A stretch of 64,000 nt of DNA from Rhodonellum psychrophilum GCM71 = DSM 17998 (GCF_000381545.1 NZ_KB906677.1:1-64000), one strand, 5' to 3'. Positions 19,415 through 28,378 are shown, counted from the first letter of the stretch. Numbers and translations are program-made. Notes: generated by a model not told the origin, from the sequence alone.

Positions 19415-19428
19415 AAAACAGTTTCAGA

Positions 19429-20169
19429 CTAAATGGCCTTATTCCTTACGTAGATCAATTTAAACCTTCCTTTCTGGTTTTCCCTTTTTTCGATTTCGAA
19501 TTTGTTGATGGCGCTGATCAAGGGTGTTAATTTTTGGAAACCAAAGTTTCGCGCGTCAAAATTGGGTTGCTTTTTTTGAAGCAGATTGCCCACGTCTCCC
19601 ATGAAAGCCCATCCTTCCTCATCTGCCAAATCCGAAATCGTACTGGCGATCAATCGAATCAATTTCGGATTGATCTTGTCCACTTGAGGTCTCGGAACGC
19701 TCTTTTCTTTTGGATCATCCTGATCCTCACTTTGTTGGGTCAGGATTTCAAGATAGATGAATTTGTCGCAGGCAACGAAGAATGGTTCAGGCGTTTTCTT
19801 TTCCCCGATTCCGATGACCAACATCCCCGCTTCTCTCAGACGTGTCGCCAACTTGGTGAAATCACTGTCGCTGGATACCAAACAGAATCCGTCTACCCTT
19901 TCTGAATAGAGGATATCCATGGCGTCAATGATCATCGCCGAATCTGTTGCATTTTTGCCTGTGGTATAGCTGTACTGCTGAATGGGGCTGATGGCATTTT
20001 CAAGCAGGACATTTTTCCATTTCCCAAGTTGCGGCTTTGTCCAATCCCCGTAAATCCGCTTAATGGTGGGGTTGCCGTATTTGGCGATTTCCTCCATCAT
20101 TTCTTTCACTTGGGTGGCGGGAACGTTATCGGCATCTATCAACACGGCAATTTTAAGATCAGTCTGCAT
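19429..20169 (-). CDS. NYN-domain (PIN-like) protein with C-terminal LOTUS/OST-HTH domain
   Basis: A 246-residue protein. Residues 5-145 form a NYN/PIN-like nuclease fold: IAVLIDADNVPA (Asp12, Asp14), TDSAMIIDAMDILY and SSDSDFTKLATRLREAG supply the conserved acidic residues of this metal-dependent RNase class. Residues about 170-245 (ISDLADEEGWAFMGDVGNLLQ ... FGFQKLTPLISAINKFE, split here for brevity) form an OST-HTH/LOTUS RNA-binding domain. The combination is widespread in bacteria and predicted to act on RNA; substrates are generally unknown. Its stop codon lies 15 bp from the end of the 149-bp repeat array, which would fall in its 3' untranslated RNA if transcription reads on. Confidence 0.85.
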   Translation of the reverse strand: MQTDLKIAVLIDADNVPATQVKEMMEEIAKYGNPTIKRIYGDWTKPQLGKWKNVLLENAISPIQQYSYTTGKNATDSAMIIDAMDILYSERVDGFCLVSSDSDFTKLATRLREAGMLVIGIGEKKTPEPFFVACDKFIYLEILTQQSEDQDDPKEKSVPRPQVDKINPKLIRLIASTISDLADEEGWAFMGDVGNLLQKKQPNFDARNFGFQKLTPLISAINKFEIEKRENQKGRFKLIYVRNKAI

Positions 20170-20360
20170 AAGAAGGGAAGGGTGTTAAAAATTATTCAAT
20201 AGCACCTAAAGGTAATCAAAAATTGGGAAGCCGCTGTTTCTGGATTTAAAGATCCCCCCGTTCCCTGCTCTTTAAATCGAAATAATGGGTTTCTCCTGTA
20301 ATAATTTCTTTGTCTCCTTAAAAAAATAATAGAGTTTTCACGCAACCCACTTGTTTCAAA

Positions 20361-20525
20361 ATGGATGACATAACCTATAAAATCTTCCCTAAAGCACTTG
20401 GATACCTTCTTGACCCCATCCTAACAAACCTAAGCCAATTGCTGGAGGAAGGGAGATTGATCCTGAGAATCAGGGGATTGGAAGAGAGGAAAATCAATCC
20501 AAATTTAATATCCATTGTGATTTGA
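20361..20525 (+). CDS. possible small ORF, unknown (54 aa)
   Basis: An ATG-started frame encoding 54 residues (MDDITYKIFPKALGYLLDPI... ending ...PNLISIVI). It is too short to appear in standard listings and resembles nothing I know. There is no Shine-Dalgarno sequence. Its stop overlaps the -33 element of the tRNA promoter. It may be a chance frame. Confidence 0.2.
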   Translation: MDDITYKIFPKALGYLLDPILTNLSQLLEEGRLILRIRGLEERKINPNLISIVI

Positions 20526-20553
20526 AAAAGTCACAAAATTCAGCCTAAATTTG
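20522..20553 (+). promoter_or_regulatory. promoter of tRNA-Gly
   Basis: TTG at 20522-20524, a 21-bp spacer, then TAAATTTG at 20546-20553, an exact match to the Bacteroidota -33/-7 pattern. The predicted transcription start is a few bases before the tRNA at 20564. Confidence 0.65.
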
Positions 20554-20563
20554 CGCTATAAAA

Positions 20564-20636
<73 letters not shown>

Positions 20637-20727
20637 CTTTTTTTGAAAAACCCTTTGATTTTCATTCCCGATTCTTCCTCTAATTCCTAGATCTTATTGC
20701 GTTCCTTTCTTTTGGTTTCAAAAAACC

Positions 20728-20761
20728 TTGTCTTTTCGTTGACTCAATCGATGTATTTTTT
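20728..20761 (+). promoter_or_regulatory. weak candidate promoter of ybjQ
   Basis: TTG at 20728-20730, a 23-bp spacer, and TATTTTTT at 20754-20761, one mismatch from TAnnTTTG. The predicted start is about 20 bp before the ATG at 20790. Read-through from the tRNA is also possible. Confidence 0.3.
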
Positions 20762-20789
20762 AAATTCAGCAAAAAAACAAAACAACAAA

Positions 20790-21113
20790 ATGATAGTATC
20801 CACCACACCAAGCCTTGAAGGCTACAGAATCACCGCCTATTTGGGCATTGTCACGGGAGAAACCATCATCGGGGCAAACATTTTCAAGGACTTTTTCGCC
20901 AGCATCACCGATATTGTCGGGGGCCGATCTTCCGCCTATGAAAGGGTTTTGCGAGAAGCAAAATCGACTGCAATGGCAGAATTACAACAGCAAGCACAAG
21001 CATTTGGCGCCAATGCCGTCGTTGGAATAGACCTGGACTATGAAACCATCCGAGAAGGTATGCTGATGGTAACTGCCAGTGGAACTGCCGTGCGGGTGGA
21101 AACCATCCTTTAA
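20790..21113 (+). CDS. YbjQ family heavy-metal-binding-domain protein
   Basis: A 107-residue protein matching the YbjQ/PF01906 family in length and pattern: [19 protein letters not shown] at the start, [19 protein letters not shown] in the middle, and [17 protein letters not shown] followed by [11 protein letters not shown]. The family forms pentameric assemblies and has no settled function. The frame is open from 20697, but the ATG at 20790 gives the family's normal N-terminus, so the extra 31 residues are rejected. Single gene, downstream of tRNA-Gly. Confidence 0.88.
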   Translation: MIVSTTPSLEGYRITAYLGIVTGETIIGANIFKDFFASITDIVGGRSSAYERVLREAKSTAMAELQQQAQAFGANAVVGIDLDYETIREGMLMVTASGTAVRVETIL

Positions 21114-21692
21114 AAACCTAAAAGCAATCCTGCAACTTCCTTTTAATAATTGGATGGACGGGAATTGAAAAACATTGACTGCTCCAGACCAATAAAAAAG
21201 ATACCCGTACTTTAGAAAACCAGTCTTGAACATCGCTATTTTTCGCTGTTTTTCAACAATTATTTTCCTAAACGGAAGGAGTGATCGACCAATTTTAGGT
21301 TGATCCTCCCCCGTTTGGAAGATGCTCATTTACTGAAATAGATGCCTTCCCGATAAAGAGTTGCAATAGGTGATGTCCTGTCGGAGCCACCTTGATTGTA
21401 TATTATTTTGGTTTTCGCATAATAAATGGTTGAGGCAAGAATTTTTTCAGACCTATGGCATTTCTTGGTTTGCGAAAATGGTGGATGGTTTGGAAAGAAC
21501 GACCAATAACCCATTGATACGATACTTCATCCTGAATTTTTTCACTGTTCAATTCCTATTGAAAAATTCAAATATTCCAATTAAGGTTCTGAATAACATT
21601 GAATTGTCAATTAAAAAAGACTGACTTTTCCTTTTCTAAACAAATACAGTTAAATTTAGTTAAAATATCATTCAAAACTTAAAAGAAACTCT
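21114..21692. other. gene-poor intergenic region with a strong stem-loop
   Basis: A 579-bp stretch. It contains a 47-bp imperfect hairpin at 21270-21316 (listed separately) and an 84-codon open frame (21370-21624) that lacks coding character. The last 70 bp before the receptor gene are A/T-rich and may hold its promoter, but no clean -33/-7 pair was found. Confidence 0.4.
21270..21316. other. 47-bp inverted repeat (stem-loop)
   Basis: Pairing blocks AAACGG/CCGTTT, GGAG/CTCC, GATC/GATC and ACC/GGT enclose the loop AATTTTA, with one internal loop and one bulge. No T-run follows, so it is not a standard terminator. It sits 157 bp after ybjQ and 377 bp before the receptor gene. Confidence 0.55.
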
Positions 21693-24488
21693 ATGAAAAA
21701 ATCATTACTCTTTTTATTGGTGTGCATTGGACTGAGTTTTTCTCAAACCCTACAAGCACAAACAAGAACGGTCACTGGGAAAGTGATCACAGAAGAAGAT
21801 GGATTGGGCTTGCCTGGAGCAGCTGTCCTGATCAAGGGGACGACCACTGGCACCACGACAGATATGGAAGGTAAATTCTCAATCGACGTACCCGCTGGTA
21901 GGAATATTTTGGTGATTTCGTTTATCGGATTGAGATCCCAAGAGGTGAATATTGCCAACCAATCCAGTATCAATGTCACAATGCTTGCGGATGACACGGA
22001 TTTGTCTGAAATCATTGTGACGGGAACCAGAGTAGGTGCGAGATCAAGGATAGATTCTCCCGTACCGGTGGATATCATACCGGTATCCAAGGTAATCGAC
22101 GCTTTGGGTCAAGTCGACTTGAACCAAATCCTGACCTATATTGCCCCTTCTTTCCAATCCAGCAGGCAGACCATTTCCGATGGTTCTGACCATGTTGACC
22201 CTGCACAATTGAGGGGTTTGGGAACGGACCAGGTTTTGGTCTTGGTGAATGGAAAAAGAAGGCACCAATCCGCCTTGGTAAACGTAAACGGTACTGTGAA
22301 CAGAGGTTCAGTCGGTACGGATTTGAATGCCATTCCTGCAAACTCAGTGGAAAAAATCGAGATCCTGAGGGATGGAGCAGCTGCACAATATGGATCCGAC
22401 GCGATCGCAGGAGTAGTCAATATTATCCTGAAAAAATCAGTGGGACTCAGTGGATCCTTTGCTTCTGGAACGCATGTCACCAATTATGACAAAAACTTCA
22501 TCGTCAGCGGTGGGGAAAATTCAAGCGTGAGCGTAACAGATGGAACGATGGTCAGCGCAGGTTTGAATTATGGCATGAAAGTCGGAAAGGAAGGTTTTTT
22601 GAACGTTACCGGCGAGTACGTCAAAAGAGGCTTCACCAACAGAACAGGTACGTATGCCGGACAGATCTTTCCTGCTGTTGGCGGAGTAAATGTGGACAAT
22701 GCCGAATTGCTGGCAAGAGGTCTTTCGCGTGATGATTTTGACATGCGTATTGGCAACTCTGAAGTAAACGGAGGAGGCATCATGATCAATTTTTCGCTTC
22801 CGCTAAAAAACGGAATGGAAATTTACTCCTTTGGAGGATACAACAATAAAAAAGGAAACGCTGCAGGTTTTTATCGCTATCCAAACAGTGTTCCCGCAGC
22901 AGTTCGTGGAAATGTATTTCAGGTTTACCCAAATGGTTTTTTGCCCAAAATCAATACGGACATCACTGACCTTTCCAATACCATTGGACTTATGGGCACA
23001 CTTGGTGAATGGAGATTTGATTTGAGCAATACTTTTGGACAAAACATTTTCGATTTCGAAATCACCGAATCCGTGAATTACACCCAAGCACTTCAGACGG
23101 CCAATTTCCAAAAAGAATTTGATGCCGGGGGATTGAATTTTCTCCAGAACACGATCAACTTCGATGCGGCAAGAAAATACGATGTATTGGCAGGTCTGAA
23201 TGTGGCGGTAGGTGCTGAATTCAGGTTCGAGCAATTCGGAGTGAGGGCAGGTGAAGAAACCTCCTACAGAAATTTCAATCCTGACGCAGGTGTTCCAGCT
23301 GGCTCTCAAGTATTTGGCGGCTTCACCCCTTCTACCGCTGGATATTTCAACAGAAACAACAAGGCAGTTTATCTTGATGTGGAGCAGGAATTCACCAAAT
23401 CCTGGAACGTAGCCGCCGCCATAAGATTCGAAGATTATTCCGATTTCGGAAGTACCTTCAACTACAAACTCGCTTCCCGATATAAAATCGCTGAAGGATT
23501 CGCCTTGAGAGCCTCCACCAGTACGGGGTTCAGAGCGCCTTCCATGCAGCAGATTTATTACTCCAGGGTGAATACGCTGTTTGTCACAGTGCCGGGCAGT
23601 GGCCTTATCCCGATAGAAAGTGGGACTTTCAGAAACAACAGTGAGCCTGCAAGGATCTTGGGCATACCCACCTTGAAACAAGAAACCTCCAGGAGTTATA
23701 CCATCGGAACGACCTTACAGCCCACGGAAAATCTGGAAATCACCGTGGATGCCTATCAAATAGACATCGATGACAGGATTGTATTGACCAACAACTTCAA
23801 CGACGGTGGCAATGAAATCATTCGGCAACAATTGGCAGCAGCCAACGCCACTACCGCCAATTTCTTCACCAATGCCATTGACACCCGCGCAAGGGGAATT
23901 GAATCTGTCATCACCTACAATGTCAACCTGAACAGCACCTCTTCGATCAGTTTTATCTTGGCCGGTACATTTATCAACAACACCGTCAAGAAAGACAGTG
24001 ATGGCAAAGCGATTATCAAAGGGTCTCCGATATTGGAGCAAACTGGACAATTGGGCAACTATTTCAACAGAGAAGACCAAAGCAGGATCGAAGTAGCCAA
24101 TCCAAGGGACAAAGTGAGTTTTATGGCCAACTATAACGTGGGGAAATTCACTTTTATGGCAAGAGCCGTTAGATTTGGGCAGGTGGTGTTCCTTGATCCA
24201 ACGATGGGAAATGATCCAGGTACTTGGCCGGTGAATACGCTTACAGGCAATAGGGAAACACTTGACCAGACTTTTAGTCCCAAAGTGGTCACCGATGTGA
24301 CGCTAAGCTATAAATTCACGGATCATTTGAGATTGAATGTGGGTGCAAACAACCTATTTGATGTCTATCAAGACATGCACAACCACAGTGGAAACTTCAG
24401 TGCAGGAAGATTTGTCTACTCAAGAAGAGTCCAACAAATGGGCTTCAACGGAAGGTTTATCTTTGCCAGAATGAGCTTCAATTTCTAG
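21693..24488 (+). CDS. TonB-dependent outer-membrane receptor with carboxypeptidase-like N-terminal domain
   Basis: A 931-residue protein. A signal peptide (about 1-23, ...SFSQTLQAQ) is followed by a CarboxypepD_reg-like domain (25-110, TRTVTGKVITEEDGLGLPGA ... TDMEGKFSIDVPAG). A plug domain comes next (about 115-250), with EIIVTGTRVGARS, LRGLGTDQVLVLVNGKRRHQ and VEKIEILRDGAAAQYGSDAI, and then a long barrel ending in aromatic FIFARMSFNF. It imports a substrate across the outer membrane using TonB energy. No SusD-type partner or degradative enzymes lie beside it, so a glycan-uptake locus is not supported; a siderophore-type or other small ligand is as likely. A strong terminator follows at 24512. 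Confidence 0.92.
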   Translation: MKKSLLFLLVCIGLSFSQTLQAQTRTVTGKVITEEDGLGLPGAAVLIKGTTTGTTTDMEGKFSIDVPAGRNILVISFIGLRSQEVNIANQSSINVTMLADDTDLSEIIVTGTRVGARSRIDSPVPVDIIPVSKVIDALGQVDLNQILTYIAPSFQSSRQTISDGSDHVDPAQLRGLGTDQVLVLVNGKRRHQSALVNVNGTVNRGSVGTDLNAIPANSVEKIEILRDGAAAQYGSDAIAGVVNIILKKSVGLSGSFASGTHVTNYDKNFIVSGGENSSVSVTDGTMVSAGLNYGMKVGKEGFLNVTGEYVKRGFTNRTGTYAGQIFPAVGGVNVDNAELLARGLSRDDFDMRIGNSEVNGGGIMINFSLPLKNGMEIYSFGGYNNKKGNAAGFYRYPNSVPAAVRGNVFQVYPNGFLPKINTDITDLSNTIGLMGTLGEWRFDLSNTFGQNIFDFEITESVNYTQALQTANFQKEFDAGGLNFLQNTINFDAARKYDVLAGLNVAVGAEFRFEQFGVRAGEETSYRNFNPDAGVPAGSQVFGGFTPSTAGYFNRNNKAVYLDVEQEFTKSWNVAAAIRFEDYSDFGSTFNYKLASRYKIAEGFALRASTSTGFRAPSMQQIYYSRVNTLFVTVPGSGLIPIESGTFRNNSEPARILGIPTLKQETSRSYTIGTTLQPTENLEITVDAYQIDIDDRIVLTNNFNDGGNEIIRQQLAAANATTANFFTNAIDTRARGIESVITYNVNLNSTSSISFILAGTFINNTVKKDSDGKAIIKGSPILEQTGQLGNYFNREDQSRIEVANPRDKVSFMANYNVGKFTFMARAVRFGQVVFLDPTMGNDPGTWPVNTLTGNRETLDQTFSPKVVTDVTLSYKFTDHLRLNVGANNLFDVYQDMHNHSGNFSAGRFVYSRRVQQMGFNGRFIFARMSFNF

Positions 24489-24511
24489 AATAAACAAATT
24501 TCTATTTACCC

Positions 24512-24549
24512 AAAAAAGGCTTTCCAAATGATTGGAAAGCCTTTTTTTT
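24512..24549 (+). terminator. rho-independent terminator after the TonB-dependent receptor
   Basis: GGCTTTCC-AAATGATT-GGAAAGCC flanked by an A-run and a run of eight T residues, 23 bp after the stop codon. Confidence 0.9.
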
Positions 24550-24571
24550 ATGGTCCCAACAAAAAAATTTG

Positions 24572-24740
24572 AACCCGAAATATGCAATAGGTTTCCAAAT
24601 GGGATTGGAACTGAAAGAAAATCAGCCGATTGGAAGAATAATTCCTGACACCAATAGGATGAAATCAAGAATAGTCAACATCCAATTGATTGTCATTCAA
24701 TTACAATATTGCGTTGAGTCCGTAATGAATAAAACGGATT
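24572..24740. repeat. 170-bp intergenic element, copy A
   Basis: Starts AACCCGAAATATGCA and ends TGAATAAAACGGATT, which are near-complements of each other and act as terminal inverted repeats (169 bp). It shares internal blocks (GGTTTCCAAAT, AAAATCAG, GAATAAT) with copies at 28379, 54385 and 61833. Confidence 0.75.
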
Positions 24741-24788
24741 GAATCAAGCAGACATGATTTAGGAGATTGGGTTTTTCAGGAACGGTTC

Positions 24789-25226
24789 AACCCGAAATAT
24801 ACTTTCCTCTTCCGAATAGAGCTTGAAACTGCAGGAATTCAGACCCTCTTTAGGCCAACTGGTGCTTATATGGTGAAGTCAAAAATTAAAAAAAGACTGA
24901 TGATGAATCAATTTCAGGGTGGAATTGAACCCGAAAAATGCATTAAATTTCCAAATAGAGCTTCGAACTGCAAGAAATCAGTCCCTCTTTAGACCAACTG
25001 GAGCTTATATGGTGAAGTCAGAAATTACAAAAAGACTGATGATGAATCAATTTCAGGGTGGAATTGAACCCGAAAAATGCATTAAATTTCCGAATAGGGC
25101 TTGAAACTGCAGGAAATCAGCCCCTCTTTAGACCAACTGGAGCTTATATGGTGAAGTCAGAAATTACAAAAAAGACTGATGGTGAATCAATTTCAGCGTG
25201 AAATGGAGAATGCATAATACAGGTTT
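24789..25226. repeat. tandem version of the 170-bp element (three units, 139-bp period), copy B
   Basis: AACCCGAAA starts at 24789, 24928 and 25067 (exactly 139 bp apart) and the last unit closes with TGCATAATACAGGTTT at 25226. Units share GAGCTT-AACTGCA, GACCAACTGG, ATATGGTGAAGTCA and GACTGATGATGAATCA. Units 2 and 3 are almost identical, which implies recent duplication. Confidence 0.8.
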
Positions 25227-25317
25227 ACAAACACAGCCATCTTAAAATGAAAAACCTGAATGGCTTTGTCCTTTCAAAATCTCGCCTCAGGAATTTTCAA
25301 AAGCAAAAATTACAAGC

Positions 25318-25554
25318 CTAAAGCATTTTTTTCTTCAAATCCGTCAAATCAGCTTTTTTGATCACCTCATTGTTGATCACCACCACGGGTGCGGATTTGC
25401 AAAAGTCCATACATTTGGTTTTGATGATCTTGAACTTCCCCTTGTGGTCCTCGGATTTGATCAACTCCTTGATTTCAGACTGGAGGTTTTTACAACCTGA
25501 TTTTTTACAATCGGATCCGTTGCATACGAAAATGAATTTTCTATAAGTTGGCAT
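25318..25554 (-). CDS. small thioredoxin-like [2Fe-2S] ferredoxin-domain protein
   Basis: A 78-residue protein with cysteines arranged as FVCNGSDCKKSGCKN near residues 10-21 and TKCMDFCKSAPVVVI near 47-60. This is the Cys-x(n)-Cys ... Cys-x3-Cys spacing of thioredoxin-like [2Fe-2S] ferredoxins (as in NuoE C-terminal domains and CbiX-type fusions). It probably carries a 2Fe-2S cluster and transfers electrons in the cytoplasm; the partner is unknown. It lies 80 bp downstream of the DUF819 gene on the same strand and may share its transcript. Confidence 0.8.
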   Translation of the reverse strand: MPTYRKFIFVCNGSDCKKSGCKNLQSEIKELIKSEDHKGKFKIIKTKCMDFCKSAPVVVINNEVIKKADLTDLKKKML

Positions 25555-25634
25555 AATTTGATTGTCTCTGTGATAAATTTAAGGCAATTGCTTCAATGCA
25601 ATTTTCGAACCCGTATTTTTCCCTGGCACTTTTC

Positions 25635-26888
25635 TTATAGTCCATGGACAAAACGCAGGAGCAATCCCGCCAAATAGGCCCCATATGTACCCACCGCATA
25701 TCCCAATACCGCCATCAGAACCCCTACTGGAGCCAAGGAGGCATTGAAGGCAGAGGCAACGATGGGTGCAGAAGCTGCACCTCCCACATTGGCCTGAGAC
25801 CCCACAGCCACAAAAAAGAAAGGAGCCTTGATCAAATAGGCAACGATGAGCATGATGGTGATGTGGAAAAACATCCAAAGGATCCCGATCAGAAACAGGA
25901 TTGGACTGTCAAAAATAGCCATCAAATCCATCTGCATCCCAATGGTAGCTACCAAAACATAGAGCAAAACCGATCCCAACCTGGAGGCTCCGGCACCTTC
26001 AAGTTCCCTTGATTTGGTAAAGGAAAGCATCAATCCTCCTGTCGTGGCAATGATGACAATCCAGAAAAAAGTTGAATCCAATGAATACTGGGCCATTTGG
26101 GGATAATTTTCGCCGATGTAGGGCGCCACATTGTCCGCAATCAAATGCGCCAGACCCGTCAGACCAAAGCCAATGCCCAATATCTTCATCGTATCCGCCA
26201 TATTGGGCACCTTGAGGATACTCTCCCTGTATTTTTCTACCTTTTCCTGCAACTCCAAAATTGCAGAACTGTCAGCCCGGAAGAGCTTGTCAATTTTTTC
26301 GGGTTTCGCAGCCCAATAGAGCAACACTGCCATCCAGACATTGGCGACCAAGACATCCACTGCGATCATTTGGCTGAACAAGGCTGGACTTGCTCCGAAA
26401 ACCTCCAGCATGGCTGTCTGATTCGCTCCTCCACCAATCCAACTCCCGGCGATGGTCGCTAAACCCCTCCACACCTCGTCCGGCCCAACACCTCCCAAAA
26501 TCTCCGGATAAACTGCTGAAACCACCAACAAAGCCAAGGGGCCTCCCAAGATGATTCCCAATGTACCTGCCAAAAACATGATCAGGGCTTTTGGCCCCAA
26601 TTTTAGAATTCCCTTGAAGTCTATACCCAAGGTAAGCAAAACCAAGGATGCCGGTAGCAGATACCTTGACGCCACGAAGTAAAGTCTGGATGTTTCGCCT
26701 GAAATCAATCCAAAGGAATTGAGCAGCGCTGGTACAAAATAACAAAGCAAAATGGAAGGGACAACCCGGTAAAATTTAAGCCAAAAATTTCTCTTGCTGG
26801 AAGCCGTGGCAAAAACCAAGGCCAATATGGTCATCAAAATTCCAAAAACTACGGCATCATTGGTGATCAGTGGGCTATTTTCCTGCAT
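25635..26888 (-). CDS. DUF819 family integral membrane protein
   Basis: A 417-residue polytopic protein with about eleven to twelve hydrophobic segments. It starts MQENSPLITNDAVVFGILM and contains the family-typical glycine-rich segments WRGLATIAGSWIGGGANQTAM and VGSQANVGGAASAPIVASAF, which look like paired discontinuous-helix motifs of a secondary transporter. DUF819 (YjcL-like) proteins have no assigned substrate that I know of. It lies 55 bp downstream of the Nudix gene on the same strand, so it probably shares an operon with it. Confidence 0.88.
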   Translation of the reverse strand: MQENSPLITNDAVVFGILMTILALVFATASSKRNFWLKFYRVVPSILLCYFVPALLNSFGLISGETSRLYFVASRYLLPASLVLLTLGIDFKGILKLGPKALIMFLAGTLGIILGGPLALLVVSAVYPEILGGVGPDEVWRGLATIAGSWIGGGANQTAMLEVFGASPALFSQMIAVDVLVANVWMAVLLYWAAKPEKIDKLFRADSSAILELQEKVEKYRESILKVPNMADTMKILGIGFGLTGLAHLIADNVAPYIGENYPQMAQYSLDSTFFWIVIIATTGGLMLSFTKSRELEGAGASRLGSVLLYVLVATIGMQMDLMAIFDSPILFLIGILWMFFHITIMLIVAYLIKAPFFFVAVGSQANVGGAASAPIVASAFNASLAPVGVLMAVLGYAVGTYGAYLAGLLLRFVHGL

Positions 26889-26943
26889 TATCTGTTCATT
26901 TGAGAATGCATAAATACCACAAATGCATCAGATGCCCAAAAAA

Positions 26944-27582
26944 TCATTCTCTGGAATTTTCCCAGAGTTGCATAAACTCGCCCAGGATCATCGCCGTGGC
27001 GCCCCAAACCATCTCTTGGTCAATGTCAAAATAAGGCGTTTCCAATTTGAGTCCCGAATCAATATTTACGGACCCCATTTTTCTGATTTTTTGGTCCAAC
27101 AAGTCACTTAAAGGAAAAGTGATGATCCTTTCCACTTCAAAGGGATCCGGTCTGAATTCCGGCTTTTCATGGGTAAAACCGATAAATGGGGAAACCATGA
27201 AATTGCTCGCCGGAATGTAAAGATCCGTCAACCTGCCGATCAGTTCCACTTTGTTACGGTCCACCCCTATTTCTTCTTCCGCTTCCCGCAGTGCCGTTTC
27301 TCCGAGATTCAGGTCGGTCAATTCCCATTTTCCGCCCGGAAAAGCAATTTGTCCGCTGTGGACGCCTTCGTAGGTCGGTCTTTTGATAAATGGGACCAAG
27401 CAACCCTCCTCATCTTGATAGAAAAGCATCAATACGGCCCCCTTTCGATGGTTTTCAGGAATGTTCAATGAGAACCTGCGCGCATCAATCGGTTTTGGCG
27501 CCATTGTCCCCTGCCCCATCTTTCCAGGCAAGGGCTTTTTCAAAGCTTCTTCGAGTTTACGAATGACTTTATCGAGTTTCAT
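26944..27582 (-). CDS. Nudix hydrolase, probable CoA pyrophosphatase
   Basis: A 212-residue protein with the CoA-pyrophosphatase signature (VPFIKRPTYEGVHSGQIAFP then GGKW) running into a full Nudix box (LGETALREAEEEIGV) near residues 95-125. Such enzymes hydrolyse CoA and derivatives to 3',5'-ADP and phosphopantetheine using Mg2+ held by the EExxEE-type glutamates, all present here. Its ATG overlaps the stop of the upstream lipoprotein gene (ATGA at 27579-27582), showing translational coupling. The function is clear at subfamily level; the preferred substrate was not tested. Confidence 0.88.
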   Translation of the reverse strand: MKLDKVIRKLEEALKKPLPGKMGQGTMAPKPIDARRFSLNIPENHRKGAVLMLFYQDEEGCLVPFIKRPTYEGVHSGQIAFPGGKWELTDLNLGETALREAEEEIGVDRNKVELIGRLTDLYIPASNFMVSPFIGFTHEKPEFRPDPFEVERIITFPLSDLLDQKIRKMGSVNIDSGLKLETPYFDIDQEMVWGATAMILGEFMQLWENSRE

Positions 27583-28256
27583 TTCAAAAAATTGATCTTA
27601 TTTAATTTCTTCTTTAGATATCCTTCTCGGGGATACTGACTGGAGACCACGGGACTTTCAAAATACAGGTATCGATTTTCGCCTGGAATGATCAGCCAAA
27701 CGATGGGCCTGACCCCGGTTTCCTCTTCAAATATCCCTGCCACCAGCAGGTGATCGGGGCTTACCCAAATGGCCTCCTCAAAAGCTCCAGAGGGCCCAAT
27801 GAAAAGGAGTCTTTCCCGCATCCCGTTGGATTTGAAATAAATGACTTCGGAATCCGGATTGAAATACGGCTTTCCTTCTTCATTGAAGGAAACTTTATAG
27901 CTGTAGATGTCTACTACGCCGTTGCCATCTGGCTGAGGAACCAGATAGGGATAAAAGGCAGTGTTGGGCATGATGAAATTTTCCTCAGGCCATTCCAACA
28001 CCTCATAGGTATAGCCTCTTGCAAAATCGAAAGCCGTTGCGTCGAATCCAGGTTCAATGCTTTTCCAATTGGCCGTCCATTCCGGAAATTGCCCCAAACC
28101 TTCCAGGACCATGGTCATTTCTTTTTCTTCCACGGTCAAGATCAGAGCTTCACTGGTTTCTTCCTTTGTTTCTTTATCAGAAGAACAAGAAAAAGCCAAG
28201 ATCAAAAGAAAGAACCAAATGGGATTTGATGTCCGATTGAAGAAAACTACTTCCAT
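27579..28256 (-). CDS. hypothetical lipoprotein
   Basis: About 225 residues from the ATG at 28256. The frame is also open from a TTG at 28283, but the ATG directly precedes a short basic segment and a hydrophobic stretch ending in a lipobox (ILAFSCSS), so it is preferred. The mature part is a soluble, beta-rich domain with many aromatic and acidic residues (EWPEENFIMPNTAFYPYLVP). It resembles no family I can name. It is probably anchored to the outer or inner membrane and exposed to the periplasm. Its last codon overlaps the Nudix gene. Confidence 0.75.
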   Translation of the reverse strand: MEVVFFNRTSNPIWFFLLILAFSCSSDKETKEETSEALILTVEEKEMTMVLEGLGQFPEWTANWKSIEPGFDATAFDFARGYTYEVLEWPEENFIMPNTAFYPYLVPQPDGNGVVDIYSYKVSFNEEGKPYFNPDSEVIYFKSNGMRERLLFIGPSGAFEEAIWVSPDHLLVAGIFEEETGVRPIVWLIIPGENRYLYFESPVVSSQYPREGYLKKKLNKINFLK

Positions 28257-28378
28257 TTTTTCAGAGTGGGATTTGGTAGACAAAAATTGAATGTGTTGTT
28301 CATTGCTTTTATTGGATCAAGCCTCAAATACAGTCAAGCCAGACATTCCGGATCCAAAGTTAATGGAAAAACGGGTTA

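Larger units (their letters stand above)
20170..20563. other. intergenic region left of tRNA-Gly
   Basis: A 394-bp stretch. It contains a possible 54-codon open frame (20361-20525) and the tRNA promoter (20522-20553). Nothing else is recognisable. Confidence 0.4.

Noticed and set aside
21370-21624. 84-residue plus-strand frame before the TonB-dependent receptor
   Set aside because: A/T-driven composition, no start signal, no family resemblance, and a low-complexity lysine-rich end.
22803-23681. 292-residue minus-strand frame inside the TonB-dependent receptor gene
   Set aside because: It is fully antisense to a well-conserved receptor barrel and the translation resembles no protein.
21693-24488. 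SusC/SusD polysaccharide-utilisation locus
   Set aside because: The receptor has no SusD-like gene, hydrolase or sensor beside it.
24789-25226. CRISPR or satellite coding repeat
   Set aside because: Only three units, all internally similar to dispersed single copies elsewhere. The short open frame at 24919-25104 follows the repeat and has no coding character.
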